Shown: positions 1-7,581, numbered from the stretch's first letter. The stretch: 32,029 nt of DNA from UBA2365 sp964594045 (GCA_964594045.1 CAZQKR010000045.1:1-32029); one strand, 5' to 3'. Notes: a model not told the origin generated them from the sequence alone. Program-made: numbers and translations.

Positions 1-178
1 CCCATGCCACAATATACGAATTATATACGGCATTACATAACTATTTTGGTATAAACCATATTGCACTTATTGGAAAGGCCTCACGAGCCACCCTTAAAAC
101 CAAAGCTTTGCCAAAGAGTGCAATCTTACCCACAGACCATAAAAGTTTTCTTATATTTGAATTTATACTTGAAATAAA
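1..178. other. Spacer upstream of the AraC-type gene, no supported gene
   Basis: A reading frame is open from position 3 to 182 but it has no start inside the window and its translation resembles no family I know, so I do not call it. The stretch holds a perfect 10-bp palindrome CAAAGCTTTG at 101-110 inside the motif CCAAAGCTTTGCCAAAG (100-116). A related motif recurs in the spacer after the barrel-protein gene (3048-3066). A weak TATATTTG box (152-159) matches the Bacteroidota -7 consensus but lacks a good -33 partner. Confidence 0.4.
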
Positions 179-1258
179 ATGAAAATAGAATTACAAGTTA
201 TACTACTGATTTTATTCATATTAACTACATTTTTGGGTGTTTTACATTTTGGTAAACAGCCAAGAAATCAATCAAATACTTTTTTAGGTATTTTCATCCT
301 ATTTTTTGGCTTAAGTGTTTTGCATATTTTGCTGGTCAATGTAGTATTTCAAACTAAATACAACCCGCTCATACTTTTGCCTTTAAATTTGATATTCTTG
401 CCATTCTATTTTTTAATCCGGTACTTTGATAAATTTTTATCGTTTCAGGTTTATAGCAAACTTTTTGAAAATAGCATTTTGTTTATTGCTCTGATCGAAA
501 TTATTACTAATCTGTTACCAACAGGAGCTTGGATATATACTAGTCAATTTAATAATGATTTAATAGCATTTGTTTTTACCATCAAGCGAATTTTTATTTC
601 TATTCTTCTGCCATTTGGTTTTTATGCCCTTTGGCATCTGAATAAAAAATCAACAATATATAAACAGAGTACAAATGATGATAAGTTAAGATTGAAATGG
701 ATAAGAGAAATAATAATTTTAATAACCATTCTCATTACTATTATTGCCTTACCAGAATTAGCCAGATTATTTAATGTGAAAAACTTAGCCGTCTTTATAG
801 TTCAGGCAATTGTTGGATCTTTAGTAGTAGTTTATATTGGTCTCCGAAATTTGAATGTACAGGTTAGTTCAGCCATTGAGACTGCAAAAGAAACCAATAG
901 ATTTAATCCTGAGACAAATATAAACTTTAAAAACATTCAGCTTTTATTTGAAAATCAGAAGGTATATCTGGACTGTGAATTAAGAATTACTGATGTTGCA
1001 AACAGGATTTTTCTTACTCCTAATTATGTTTCAAAAATTGTAAATGAAAATGCAAATATGAATTTCAATGATTTCGTGAATCATTACAGAGTAAATGAAA
1101 TTATGGAAAAGTTCAGAAAAAATGAACATCAAAAGAAGAGCATTTTTGCACTGGCGCAAGAATCAGGTTTTAAATCAAAGTCAACTTTCCAAACCGTATT
1201 TAAAAAAATAACGGGTAAAACTCCAACTCAATACTTAAAGGAGTTTGATATTCAATAA
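179..1258 (+). CDS. AraC-family regulator with N-terminal membrane domain
   Basis: This is a 359-aa transcription regulator. Roughly residues 1-230 form a hydrophobic region with about six or seven predicted membrane helices, starting with LQVILLILFILTTFLGVLHF. The C-terminal part, about residues 260-355, is an AraC/XylS double helix-turn-helix: the first recognition region is around DVANRIFLTPNYVSKIVNE and the second around ALAQESGFKSKSTFQTVFKK, followed by the family's usual GKTPTQYLKEF ending. Membrane-anchored AraC proteins of this layout are common in Bacteroidota and are thought to sense a membrane or periplasmic signal, but no ligand is evident here. It lies 117 bp upstream of a serine hydrolase gene on the same strand, a possible target. 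Family assignment is secure; the signal and targets are unknown. Confidence 0.9.
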   Translation: MKIELQVILLILFILTTFLGVLHFGKQPRNQSNTFLGIFILFFGLSVLHILLVNVVFQTKYNPLILLPLNLIFLPFYFLIRYFDKFLSFQVYSKLFENSILFIALIEIITNLLPTGAWIYTSQFNNDLIAFVFTIKRIFISILLPFGFYALWHLNKKSTIYKQSTNDDKLRLKWIREIIILITILITIIALPELARLFNVKNLAVFIVQAIVGSLVVVYIGLRNLNVQVSSAIETAKETNRFNPETNINFKNIQLLFENQKVYLDCELRITDVANRIFLTPNYVSKIVNENANMNFNDFVNHYRVNEIMEKFRKNEHQKKSIFALAQESGFKSKSTFQTVFKKITGKTPTQYLKEFDIQ

Positions 1259-1328
1259 AAAAAGTCCCAAATCTTACAAATTTGTTCAGTAATCTGCAAT
1301 ATAGTTATTTTCAAGACCAACCCAACTT

Positions 1329-1356
1329 TTGGTTATTGCTCCAGATTCTAATTTTA
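1329..1356 (+). promoter_or_regulatory. Possible Bacteroidota-type promoter for the serine hydrolase gene
   Basis: TTG at 1329-1331 and TAATTTTA at 1349-1356 are 17 bp apart, close to the TTG / TAnnTTTG pattern with one mismatch in the -7 box. The start codon follows 19 bp later. The match is imperfect, so this is only suggestive. Confidence 0.3.
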
Positions 1357-1375
1357 CAGAAAATTTAAAACGAAT

Positions 1376-2452
1376 ATGGAGATGAAAACAAAGATTTGGA
1401 TAGTTGGTATGGTCTTAATTCTATTTCAAAGTTGCATAAAAGTTGATCCTTTTGTTGAACTTCAAGTTAGTCCATATGCCACGCCTCTTGAAAGTATAAA
1501 TATTCTTTCCCGGGAGAGTAAAGCAGAAATAAAAAACATCATTGAGAACCAAACCTGCTTTGATGCTTGTGTTGCATTGGTTGGTAATAAAACTATTTTT
1601 GAATACGGAGATAAAAACATACCCAATAATTGCGCCTCTGTTCGCAAAAGTATTTTTAGTGCTTTGTATGGTATTGCCGAAGGAAAAGGACTAATTAATA
1701 TTGATGCAACTCTGGCGGAAATTGGCATTGACGACAGTGTAAATCCCTTAACTGAAACAGAGAAATCTGCCACAATTCGAAATCTGTTAACGGCACGTTC
1801 AGGGATCTATCTGCCTGCTGCCGGGGAATCGGAAGGAATGGTACGTAGAAAACCTGAAAGAGGACAATACTTACCAGGGGAACATTTCTATTACAACAAC
1901 TGGGACTTCAATGCATTACCCATAATATTAGAAAAAACTACTGGCAAAACTATCGGTGAATTAATTTATGAATGGATCGCAGTACCAGTCGGAATGCGTG
2001 ATTTTATGCCCGAAAATGTTACTTATCAGTACGTTGATTTTACAGAATATCCACAAACAAGAGTTTATATAAGTGCCGAAGATTTGGCCCGTTTTGGCTC
2101 ACTATATTTAACTGAAGGCAAGTGGAACGATACACAAGTCATTCCGTCCGAATGGATAGAAGAAAGTGTAATTGCTGTATCACACGAGTCACAGGATGCT
2201 GATCTGTTGGAACACCCGTTTATGGAAGGCTATGCCTGCTTATGGTGGGTAGATGAGGATGAAAATACTTTTTGGGCGGATGGTGCTGGAGGTCATTTCT
2301 GTATAGTAGACAGAAGTAAAAATTTAGTTGTTGTGGTTCGTAATAATACCGGGATGTCATCAGCTGGCTATTTGTTCTATAACGCACAAAACCCATACGA
2401 ACCAAATGATACAGGAGATAAAGTGTACAAGGCAATTAAATCAAAACTCTAA
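1376..2452 (+). CDS. Serine hydrolase, beta-lactamase class C / PBP-like family, probable lipoprotein
   Basis: A 358-aa protein of the S12 serine hydrolase family. The N-terminus is a short hydrophobic signal ending in LFQSC, a plausible lipobox with Cys20, so it is probably an outer-facing lipoprotein. The catalytic SxxK is seen as S88-V-R-K91 in NNCASVRKSIFSAL, and the YxN-type second motif as Y173-N-N175 in FYYNNWDFNAL. The third, glycine-rich motif is probably the GAGGH segment near residue 310. The family includes class C beta-lactamases, D-aminopeptidases and esterases; the substrate cannot be told from sequence. Start could be the Met two codons later (1382), which gives a more usual MKTK signal peptide. 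The barrel-protein gene starts 4 bp after its stop, suggesting co-transcription. Confidence 0.88.
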   Translation: MEMKTKIWIVGMVLILFQSCIKVDPFVELQVSPYATPLESINILSRESKAEIKNIIENQTCFDACVALVGNKTIFEYGDKNIPNNCASVRKSIFSALYGIAEGKGLINIDATLAEIGIDDSVNPLTETEKSATIRNLLTARSGIYLPAAGESEGMVRRKPERGQYLPGEHFYYNNWDFNALPIILEKTTGKTIGELIYEWIAVPVGMRDFMPENVTYQYVDFTEYPQTRVYISAEDLARFGSLYLTEGKWNDTQVIPSEWIEESVIAVSHESQDADLLEHPFMEGYACLWWVDEDENTFWADGAGGHFCIVDRSKNLVVVVRNNTGMSSAGYLFYNAQNPYEPNDTGDKVYKAIKSKL

Positions 2453-2456
2453 GAAA

Positions 2457-2990
2457 ATGAAGCTTAAATTAATCATACTTTTCATAATACCTTTATTTGT
2501 TCTAAACCTTCAAGCTCAGGAACTTAAGAATTCAATCACCATTGAATTAGGTGGTGGCGGATTGGCTTACAGCATAAACTATGAGAATTTAATAAACCAA
2601 AAATTCGTAGCAAGAGCAGGGTTCTCATATCTCTTGATTATGGAAAACCAAACAGAAAAAGTATTGAACCTTCTAACTATTCCGTTATCGTTTAGTTATT
2701 TACAAAACATTAAGAGTAATAAACACTTTATCGAAATGGGTATTGGTACTATGGATATGATAACATCAGGAAATTTAGTTGAATATAAAGGGGTTACTGA
2801 TATATTTATCAATCCATATTTGATTGCAGGTTATAGATACAGACCAATAGATAAAAGATGGTCTTTTAAAATAAGTTTAACTCCGTTTTACGGCACAAAA
2901 AGCCTGACAAATCCGACCGATCAGGGATTCATGCCCTTAGGCAGAAAAATTCAGATGTGGGGTACTTTAGGAATAGGATATAACTTTTAA
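2457..2990 (+). CDS. Small secreted protein, probable outer-membrane beta-barrel
   Basis: The supported start is the ATG at 2457, four bases after the upstream stop, which exposes a clear signal peptide (MKLKLIILFIIPLFVLNLQAQ-like); an upstream in-frame ATG at 2328 would overlap the serine hydrolase and bury that signal. The mature part of the 177-aa product has alternating short strands with aromatic ends (for example ITIELGGGGLAYSINYENL and MWGTLGIGYNF) and ends in phenylalanine, as outer-membrane barrels do. I do not recognise a named family. Close coupling to the serine hydrolase gene suggests that the two act together at the cell envelope. Confidence 0.75.
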   Translation: MKLKLIILFIIPLFVLNLQAQELKNSITIELGGGGLAYSINYENLINQKFVARAGFSYLLIMENQTEKVLNLLTIPLSFSYLQNIKSNKHFIEMGIGTMDMITSGNLVEYKGVTDIFINPYLIAGYRYRPIDKRWSFKISLTPFYGTKSLTNPTDQGFMPLGRKIQMWGTLGIGYNF

Positions 2991-3684
2991 TTAGTGGTTA
3001 GGTATTTGCCACCCACAGTCGTAAGCACATTTGCATGCCTACAAAAGCCAACGCTTTAATCAAAGGCTTACAATAGAGCTTACGCCTCTTCAGCACCAGT
3101 TACCGCTGTTGAGGATTGCCCACACTTAAAAAAAAAGAAAAATAAATTTGTCCTTCGTGGATATGTTTGTGCAGATTGACAATGACAGGAATTAAAAGCT
3201 AAATAAATGACAAACAGATGGATATGAAAAAATCCTGTTGCTAAGATGCGGTTGAGTTAATTGCCGGTGCAGTGTGTGGTCGACCGGCACAACTCGTATC
3301 AAAGGTAGTTGAAATTTGATAGGAAAGTGCTTCGTAATCGGCAACTGACCATACCGCCATCCGTTGGGCATTTAAGGAAAAGAAGACAATTTGAATTGTT
3401 AATCCTGAAATCAACAATAAAGCTAATTGAAATTAGTGTAGTTGACAAGGAAAAGGAAGTGAGTAAAAATTTGGCTCTATGTAAAGTTGTGTGTATTTTT
3501 GAATAGTTTGATCGAAAATGTTTTCTAATTCAGTATTTTACATCAGACTTCGGTTAAAATCTATTTTTTTACTTTATTCTTAGTTTACACAGAGCCAAAA
3601 AAATTGGCTGCCATAAAAAGTAAATGAAAAGCTGTTCACCTTAAAGAGAATGCATATATATTTTATAGTCAATAATTTATAAAC
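2991..3684. other. Long spacer with hairpin motifs and a MITE-like element
   Basis: About 690 bp without a convincing gene. At 3048-3066 a motif (CCAACGCTTT, four bases, AAAGG) resembles the one at 100-116, followed by the tandem hexamer GCTTAC within 3066-3083. The only open frame of note (3309-3506, 65 aa) has no recognisable family and runs into the left end of the 3473-3596 element, so I do not call it. Confidence 0.5.
3473..3596. mobile_element. MITE-like element with ISL3-like terminal repeats
   Basis: The element is 124 bp and begins GGCTCTATGTAAA and ends TTTACACAGAGCC. Including two flanking bases, the arms 3471-3485 and 3584-3598 match as an inverted repeat at 14 of 15 positions. 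GGCTCT-type ends are typical of the ISL3 transposase family as I know it. The interior is AT-rich and non-coding, so it would need a transposase in trans. The flanks are A/T runs (AAAAATTT on the left, AAAAAAAT on the right), which could be an 8-bp target duplication but are too simple to prove it. Confidence 0.5.
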
Positions 3685-3867
3685 ATGAAAAATCGTAATC
3701 TATTTTTGGTTTTAGTAATGATTGTAATTGTTGCACCAGCTATACATTATTTCATTGCAGGCAACAACTCAGATAATTCAAACCTCAGAAACATACTCGT
3801 TGGAGTTCAAATTTTTGTTGGAATAATATTGCTTTTGGTTTTTGGTATGAAGCGAAAGGATAATTAG
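3685..3867 (+). CDS. Small two-helix membrane protein, unknown function
   Basis: A 60-aa product with two predicted membrane helices (about residues 5-25 and 38-55), a short polar loop containing NNSDNSNLRN, and a basic tail MKRKDN. The pattern of a clean hydrophobic-polar-hydrophobic layout with a charged end argues that the frame is real, but no family is recognised. It stands alone between two long spacers, so its neighbours give no clue to its job. Confidence 0.6.
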   Translation: MKNRNLFLVLVMIVIVAPAIHYFIAGNNSDNSNLRNILVGVQIFVGIILLLVFGMKRKDN

Positions 3868-4025
3868 AAAAAATCAAATTGTCAGCCTTCACGCCAGAGA
3901 ATATTTAATTTCACAAAATTGAGTTTATAAAACCGGATTATAACCCGGTTCTTGCGTTAGCTAACCGTAAATTTGAATAGTAAAAAATTGAGTCTTCTCC
4001 GAAAAGTCTTTACCTCCTAAATCCC

Positions 4026-4150
4026 TACTGACGTTTTCAATCAGCACAGGCACTGACGTTTTCAGTCAGCACAGGCACTGACGTTTTCAGTCAGCACAGG
4101 CACTGACGTTTTCAGTCAGTACAGGCACTGACGTTTTCAGTCAGTACAGG
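4026..4150. repeat. Tandem repeat, five copies of 25 bp
   Basis: Copies lie at 4026-4050, 4051-4075, 4076-4100, 4101-4125 and 4126-4150. Copies 2 and 3 are identical, copies 4 and 5 are identical to each other and differ from 2 and 3 by one base, and copy 1 differs from copies 2 and 3 at two positions. Each copy contains a small hairpin: CTGAC, seven bases, GTCAG (ACTGAC/GTCAGT in copies 4 and 5). The first copy matches the inverted partner at 4200-4226, suggesting that one hairpin arm expanded by slippage. Confidence 0.95.
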
Positions 4151-4167
4151 TCTAAAAGGGGACTTTT

Positions 4168-4259
4168 AATTTGTTGATTTTCAATCGTTTACCTTTAGTC
4201 CTGTGCTGATCTACGACGTCAGTAGGTTAGGGCAAAAAACGATTGAAAATCAACAAATT
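4168..4259. repeat. Perfect 23-bp inverted repeat inside the compound element
   Basis: The arms 4168-4190 and 4237-4259 are exact reverse complements separated by 46 bp. The left arm contains TTGTTGATTTTCAATCG. GACTTTT lies directly before the left arm (4161) and one base after the right arm (4261), exactly 100 bp apart. No terminator-type T-run follows. Confidence 0.9.
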
Positions 4260-4505
4260 GGACTTTTCGGAGCAGACTCAAATATTGAATAAGAAAAAAT
4301 AGTCACAAAATCGGATGACAGTAACAGCGGGGGAAAAGATCGATCAAAGTTTAGTGCATTTAAAAGTTCTATTGGTTGGCGGACAAGTATCCGCCATAAC
4401 ATCATCTATTGCTCTAATACTTTACCTTTATGCATCGTACTGAAAAAAACAGAAGCGAATATTTAAAGTATGACAAATAAATAAAATACAGGAAATTACC
4501 AAACT

Positions 4506-4961
4506 ATGGACCATGTCGTATATCTGGACACCAAATCAAAAAAGCTGGATAATATGAAAAAGGGAATTAAATCGATGATCATAAGAGGAGCAATGGGGCG
4601 AAAACTGCCTTATGCTAAAGTTGAAGTAGGAGACAGACTTTTCCTTATTGAAAACAAAGGAGATGGATTAATCAATGCAAATGCTCTTGTTGCAAATGTT
4701 TTTAATTCTGACCAGTTGACACAGGCCGGGTCTTTAAAATTGGTAGAAAAATTCCAGGATAAACTGCTTTTGGACAATTGACTACCAAAACGGTTCGGAG
4801 GTAAAAGATATCTGGTTTTGATCACCATTAAAGAATTCAGGGAATTGGAGAGCTTTAAAATCGATAGAAGTTTATATGGCAATATGGACGATTGGTTACC
4901 AGTTGGATATGTAGAAAAAGTAAAAAAAAATAATCTCGAAAAATCAGCAAAAGGGAAATGA
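4506..4961 (+). pseudogene. ASCH/PUA-like small protein gene cut by an in-frame TGA
   Basis: The frame is open for 91 codons (MDHVVYLDTKSKKLDNMKKG onward), meets TGA at 4779-4781, and continues in the same frame for 60 more codons to 4961. The downstream part (GGKRYLVLITIKEFRELESF, then NMDDWLPVGYVEKV) reads as a natural continuation with the same style of beta strands, so I treat the whole as one gene of about 151 residues with a nonsense mutation. From memory, related full-length proteins occur in Bacteroidota and look like ASCH/PUA-type nucleotide-binding folds, but this is tentative. A truncated 91-aa product may still be made. A sequencing error is the main alternative. Confidence 0.65.
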
Positions 4962-5080
4962 AAAAGGGAATTCAGAGGTCATGCAAGTGTTCTGCATCGT
5001 ACAAAATTTCGTCCATACATACCGGGAAGCAGACCGCGCACTCAAACTCTATGCAATCCTGAATAAATTGACAAATCAGT

Positions 5081-5494
5081 ATGACAATAAACGATTTTAT
5101 ATATGAATTGAGAAATTGGAAGCTCACCAAATACAAAACCATTAATTTTGCTATTGGAATTTCGGCTTTACTTATTTACGAGTTCATTGGAAGACCAGTT
5201 TACCGGCCTTACATCCTTAAAAATAAAATCTATGACTTTTACATTGCTGACACTTTAGGTAACACATTCGGAACTTTGACGACCATATTTTGCTTAATTG
5301 CAATTTTATCGAATGAAACGACAAAAGGAAACTATTTAATAAAACTTGGAACTTTAAGTGTTGTGGTATTTGAACTTGCTCACCCTTTTCTTGGAAAGCC
5401 AATAGACATCCGGGACATTCTAGCCACCATTTTTACAGGGTTCATCGGCTATATCATCTTCAATGTTATGTTTAAAAACCAACCGAAATCATGA
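5081..5494 (+). CDS. VanZ-like small membrane protein
   Basis: A 137-aa product with about four predicted membrane helices (about residues 22-40, 60-80, 84-100 and 108-130). The order of features, a conserved-looking DTLGNTFGTL segment, FELAHPFLGKPIDIRDILAT, then a final glycine-containing helix, resembles VanZ-like proteins, where an F-E-x-x-Q/H plus a late D-I-x-A/N motif recur. The role of VanZ-like proteins is mostly unknown outside teicoplanin resistance. Its stop codon overlaps the start of the next small frame (ATGA). Assignment to the superfamily is likely but not certain. Confidence 0.65.
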   Translation: MTINDFIYELRNWKLTKYKTINFAIGISALLIYEFIGRPVYRPYILKNKIYDFYIADTLGNTFGTLTTIFCLIAILSNETTKGNYLIKLGTLSVVVFELAHPFLGKPIDIRDILATIFTGFIGYIIFNVMFKNQPKS

Positions 5495-5676
5495 AAAAAC
5501 AATGGATCACCAAAAACATAATGGCAATTGCGGGACTGTCAATGATCAACTTAACATTGGCAATTCAATCAAACATTTGTACAAAATGGGCTGATATTTT
5601 CAAATGTCACTGCATCTTCATTATGGTAACCTATAAGGCCAATGCCAGAATATATGGTCAGAAAATTGAACAATAA
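5491..5676 (+). CDS. Possible small protein overlapping the VanZ-like gene
   Basis: A 61-aa frame starting in an ATGA overlap with the upstream gene, which is the usual sign of translational coupling. It has a weak hydrophobic stretch (NIMAIAGLSMINLTLAI) and three cysteines (NICTKW, FKCHCIF). No family is recognised. It might be the remains of a longer gene or a chance frame; the position is the only argument for it. Confidence 0.3.
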   Translation: MKKQWITKNIMAIAGLSMINLTLAIQSNICTKWADIFKCHCIFIMVTYKANARIYGQKIEQ

Positions 5677-5694
5677 TTAAAAAAAATACTAAAG

Positions 5695-6159
5695 ATGAAA
5701 ACATTACTGTTAATCGTTTTAATTGCATTACTTGGGACTTTCTCCATGAAAGGACAGGACACAAACCCGGATTACGACCCTGCATTAGCCAAAAAATTAG
5801 GAGCAGATGACTTCGGAATGAAATCTTATGTTCTCGTGATCCTGAAGTCAGGGAAAAACGTAGTTCAGGCAAAGCCGGAACGCGATAGTTTATTTGCAGG
5901 ACATTTTGAAAATATCAGGCGGTTGGCTGATCAGGGAAAGTTAATTGTTGCAGGTCCGGTAGAAAAGAATGACAACTCCTATCGGGGTATTTTTATACTT
6001 GATGTGACAACTTTTGATGAAGCGAATGGCCTTCTTGAAGCAGACCCTACAATCAGGGCAAATATTTTTGATGTGGAATTGTACAAATTGTATGGTTCAG
6101 CAGCATTGCCTGTTTACTATGAGACACATAAAAAAATAGAAAAACGACAATTCAAATAA
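5695..6159 (+). CDS. Secreted YciI-like (YCII-related) protein
   Basis: A 154-aa product with a signal peptide (MKTLLLIVLIALLGTFSMKG, cleavage near residue 20) followed by a YCII-related domain, about residues 40-135. Typical family features are the opening strand KSYVLVILKSG, the HFENIRRLADQGKLIVAGPV segment and the closing TFDEANGLLEADPTIRANIFDVELY. YciI-like proteins share a ferredoxin-like fold with a conserved His-Asp pair; here H69 (GHFENI) and D134 (FDVELY) are the natural candidates. The enzymatic role of exported versions is unknown. The gene sits 18 bp after the doubtful small frame at 5491. Confidence 0.85.
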   Translation: MKTLLLIVLIALLGTFSMKGQDTNPDYDPALAKKLGADDFGMKSYVLVILKSGKNVVQAKPERDSLFAGHFENIRRLADQGKLIVAGPVEKNDNSYRGIFILDVTTFDEANGLLEADPTIRANIFDVELYKLYGSAALPVYYETHKKIEKRQFK

Positions 6160-6304
6160 TGATCTCCCCTGAAAATTTGAAATGGGCAAAATGAATGTAA
6201 GAAATGATGTAATGATCCTTGCTTATGTCCTCTGTATCTGGTCATTCTTACTGACTTGAATTAACCAAAGCATTTTGGTAACATCTCTCAAAAATGGTTT
6301 TTAA

Positions 6305-7273
6305 ATGACAAAAAGATTTAAAATATCAGCTGCGTTCTTTTTTTTGACAATGGCTTTATCCAATCCGGTTTTTGGGCAAAATAAGGTGACAAAGGAGATC
6401 CTATGGACAACAGACTGGAGTCCTGACGGAAGGTATATTGCAATTGGCGGAAATGTTGACACTTTAAAAATCTACGATAAAGGGATCCAAAAAATATTTA
6501 AGTCCTTTCCGGTAAGGAACACAATCACCCGGATAAAATGGCATCCATCGATGCATGTTATTGCCGTAACAACACAAATGTCTGACAAAAAATCATTTTT
6601 GTTCAATCTAGAAACAAATGAGAAAACGGAGTTAAACGATATATCCCCGGACGGAGCCAGGGGTATTGATTGGAGCTATACGGGTGAATATTTAGCAGTT
6701 GGCGACAATGATGGTCAAGTTTTGATCTATAACGCAAAAGGTGAATTGATCAGAAAATTTGTCAATCAAATGAATTCAACCAAAAGCATAACCGCCATTG
6801 CCTGGCATCCACGAAAAAATATGCTTTCAACAATTAGTGACTAAATACGTTTTATTGACATCAATGGTAATTTGATAAAATCGATCAAACACAGACCGGA
6901 AGAGGTCATGTTACTGAGTATTGCATGGCACAAATCAGGAAATTTTTTTGTTACAGGTGATTATGGCGATGAAATAAACAAATCATTACTGCAATATTGG
7001 AATGAACAAGGTGAGCTTATAAAAACCATTGACAACAGCAAAGAAGAATACAGAAATCTTGACTGGAATCCAAAAGGAGACAGCCTTGCATCAGCCAGCG
7101 ATGCATTAAGAATATGGGATATTAATGGAAATCTGATTTCAGAAGGTAATTCAGAGGATGATTTATGGGGCGTTTCATGGAATTATAAAGGTAACAAAAT
7201 TGTTACATCAAGTATGGAGCAAAGAATCATACTCTGGAATAAAAAAGCAAAAAGAATAATGACCATAAAATAA
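6305..7273 (+). pseudogene. Secreted WD40-repeat protein cut by an in-frame TAA
   Basis: The frame opens with a signal peptide (ISAAFFFLTMALSNPVFGQ) and runs as a WD40 propeller until TAA at 6842-6844, then continues in the same frame to 7273, 323 codons in all. The stop falls inside a repeat (SD, stop, IRFIDINGN), where WD40 proteins usually have a D-x-I-R pattern; a single A-to-T change in a Lys codon would explain it. Repeats carry W-H/D-P/S-x-x-x turns such as TDWSPDGRYIAIGG, IAWHPRKNML and LDWNPKGDSLASAS. The downstream half could be translated from an internal ATG at 6872 but would lack a signal peptide. The two halves cannot both make a closed propeller, so loss of function is likely unless the stop is an assembly error. 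Confidence 0.75.
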
Positions 7274-7329
7274 AGGGAAGCAGCTAAATCTGTAAACAAA
7301 TAACAATAAACTACTTAAAATCTAATAAT

Positions 7330-7581
7330 ATGAAATGTCCAAATTGCAAAGATATCAGTCTGGTTATGGCAGACCGTAACGGAATAGAGATTGACTATTG
7401 TCCGGAATGTCGTGGTGTCTGGCTTGATCGTGGTGAACTTGACAAAATCATTGAAAGGTCAACTCAACAGTCTAAAGACACACGGGATGATATGTATCAA
7501 GGCAAGCAATATCATTCAAAAGACTATGATTACCGTCACAAAAAAAGGAAAGGACTCCTGGGAGAGCTTTTTGACTTTTAA
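7330..7581 (+). CDS. Zinc-ribbon protein, zf-TFIIB family
   Basis: An 83-aa protein with two CxxC pairs, C3-C6 and C24-C27, in the order CPNCKD and CPECRGVWLDRGELDKI, the signature of the zf-TFIIB domain family. The rest is a charged linker (residues 45-75) and the tail KGLLGELFDF, which recurs in members of this family as I know them. The function is unknown; a single zinc ribbon of this kind may bind nucleic acid or protein. It lies 40 bp upstream of the P-type ATPase gene on the same strand, possibly in the same transcript. Confidence 0.9.
   Translation: MKCPNCKDISLVMADRNGIEIDYCPECRGVWLDRGELDKIIERSTQQSKDTRDDMYQGKQYHSKDYDYRHKKRKGLLGELFDF

Larger units (their letters stand above)
3988..4281. 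repeat. 294-bp compound inverted-repeat element
   Basis: The outer arms 3988-4008 and 4261-4281 are inverted repeats matching at 20 of 21 bases (left arm begins TTGAGTCTTCTCCG). A second pair, 4024-4050 and 4200-4226, is complementary except for five central bases. A third pair, 4168-4190 and 4237-4259, is a perfect 23-bp inverted repeat. The second and third pairs interleave, so in a single strand they form either alternative hairpins or a pseudoknot-like fold. Five 25-bp tandem copies sit inside. No coding capacity is seen. Confidence 0.85.
3868..4505. other. Spacer of about 640 bp holding a complex repeat element and several hairpins
   Basis: No gene is seen. Besides the element at 3988-4281 it contains AACCGG/CCGGTT arms at 3931-3936 and 3945-3950, a perfect palindrome GTTAGCTAAC at 3956-3965, and a hairpin with arms TGGCGGA (4377-4383) and TCCGCCA (4390-4396) around a 6-nt loop. 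TGCATCGTAC at 4431-4440 is repeated exactly at 4993-5002, on the other side of the next, broken gene. Confidence 0.55.

Noticed and set aside
3..182. Open frame running into the window from the left and overlapping the AraC start
   Set aside because: No start in the window, no recognisable protein features, and the stretch contains spacer-type palindromes.
3309..3506. 65-aa frame in the spacer after the barrel-protein gene
   Set aside because: No family, and its 3' part lies inside the MITE-like element.
3950..3966. GCGTTAGC-like sequence resembling an integron attC core
   Set aside because: No paired second core with proper spacing and no integrase seen; only a palindrome GTTAGCTAAC is certain.
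4026..4150. CRISPR array
   Set aside because: The 25-bp units are directly adjacent with no spacers and no cas genes are nearby.
4981..5106. 41-aa frame (READRALKLYAILNKL) before the VanZ-like gene
   Set aside because: It looks protein-like for a short stretch, but it overlaps the next gene's start and contains the TGCATCGTAC spacer repeat; too short to support.
6182..6259. 25-aa hydrophobic frame between the YciI-like and WD40 genes
   Set aside because: Too short, with no supporting context.
4506..7273. Stop-codon reassignment explaining both broken genes
   Set aside because: The two stops are different codons (TGA and TAA), and neighbouring genes use both as normal stops.
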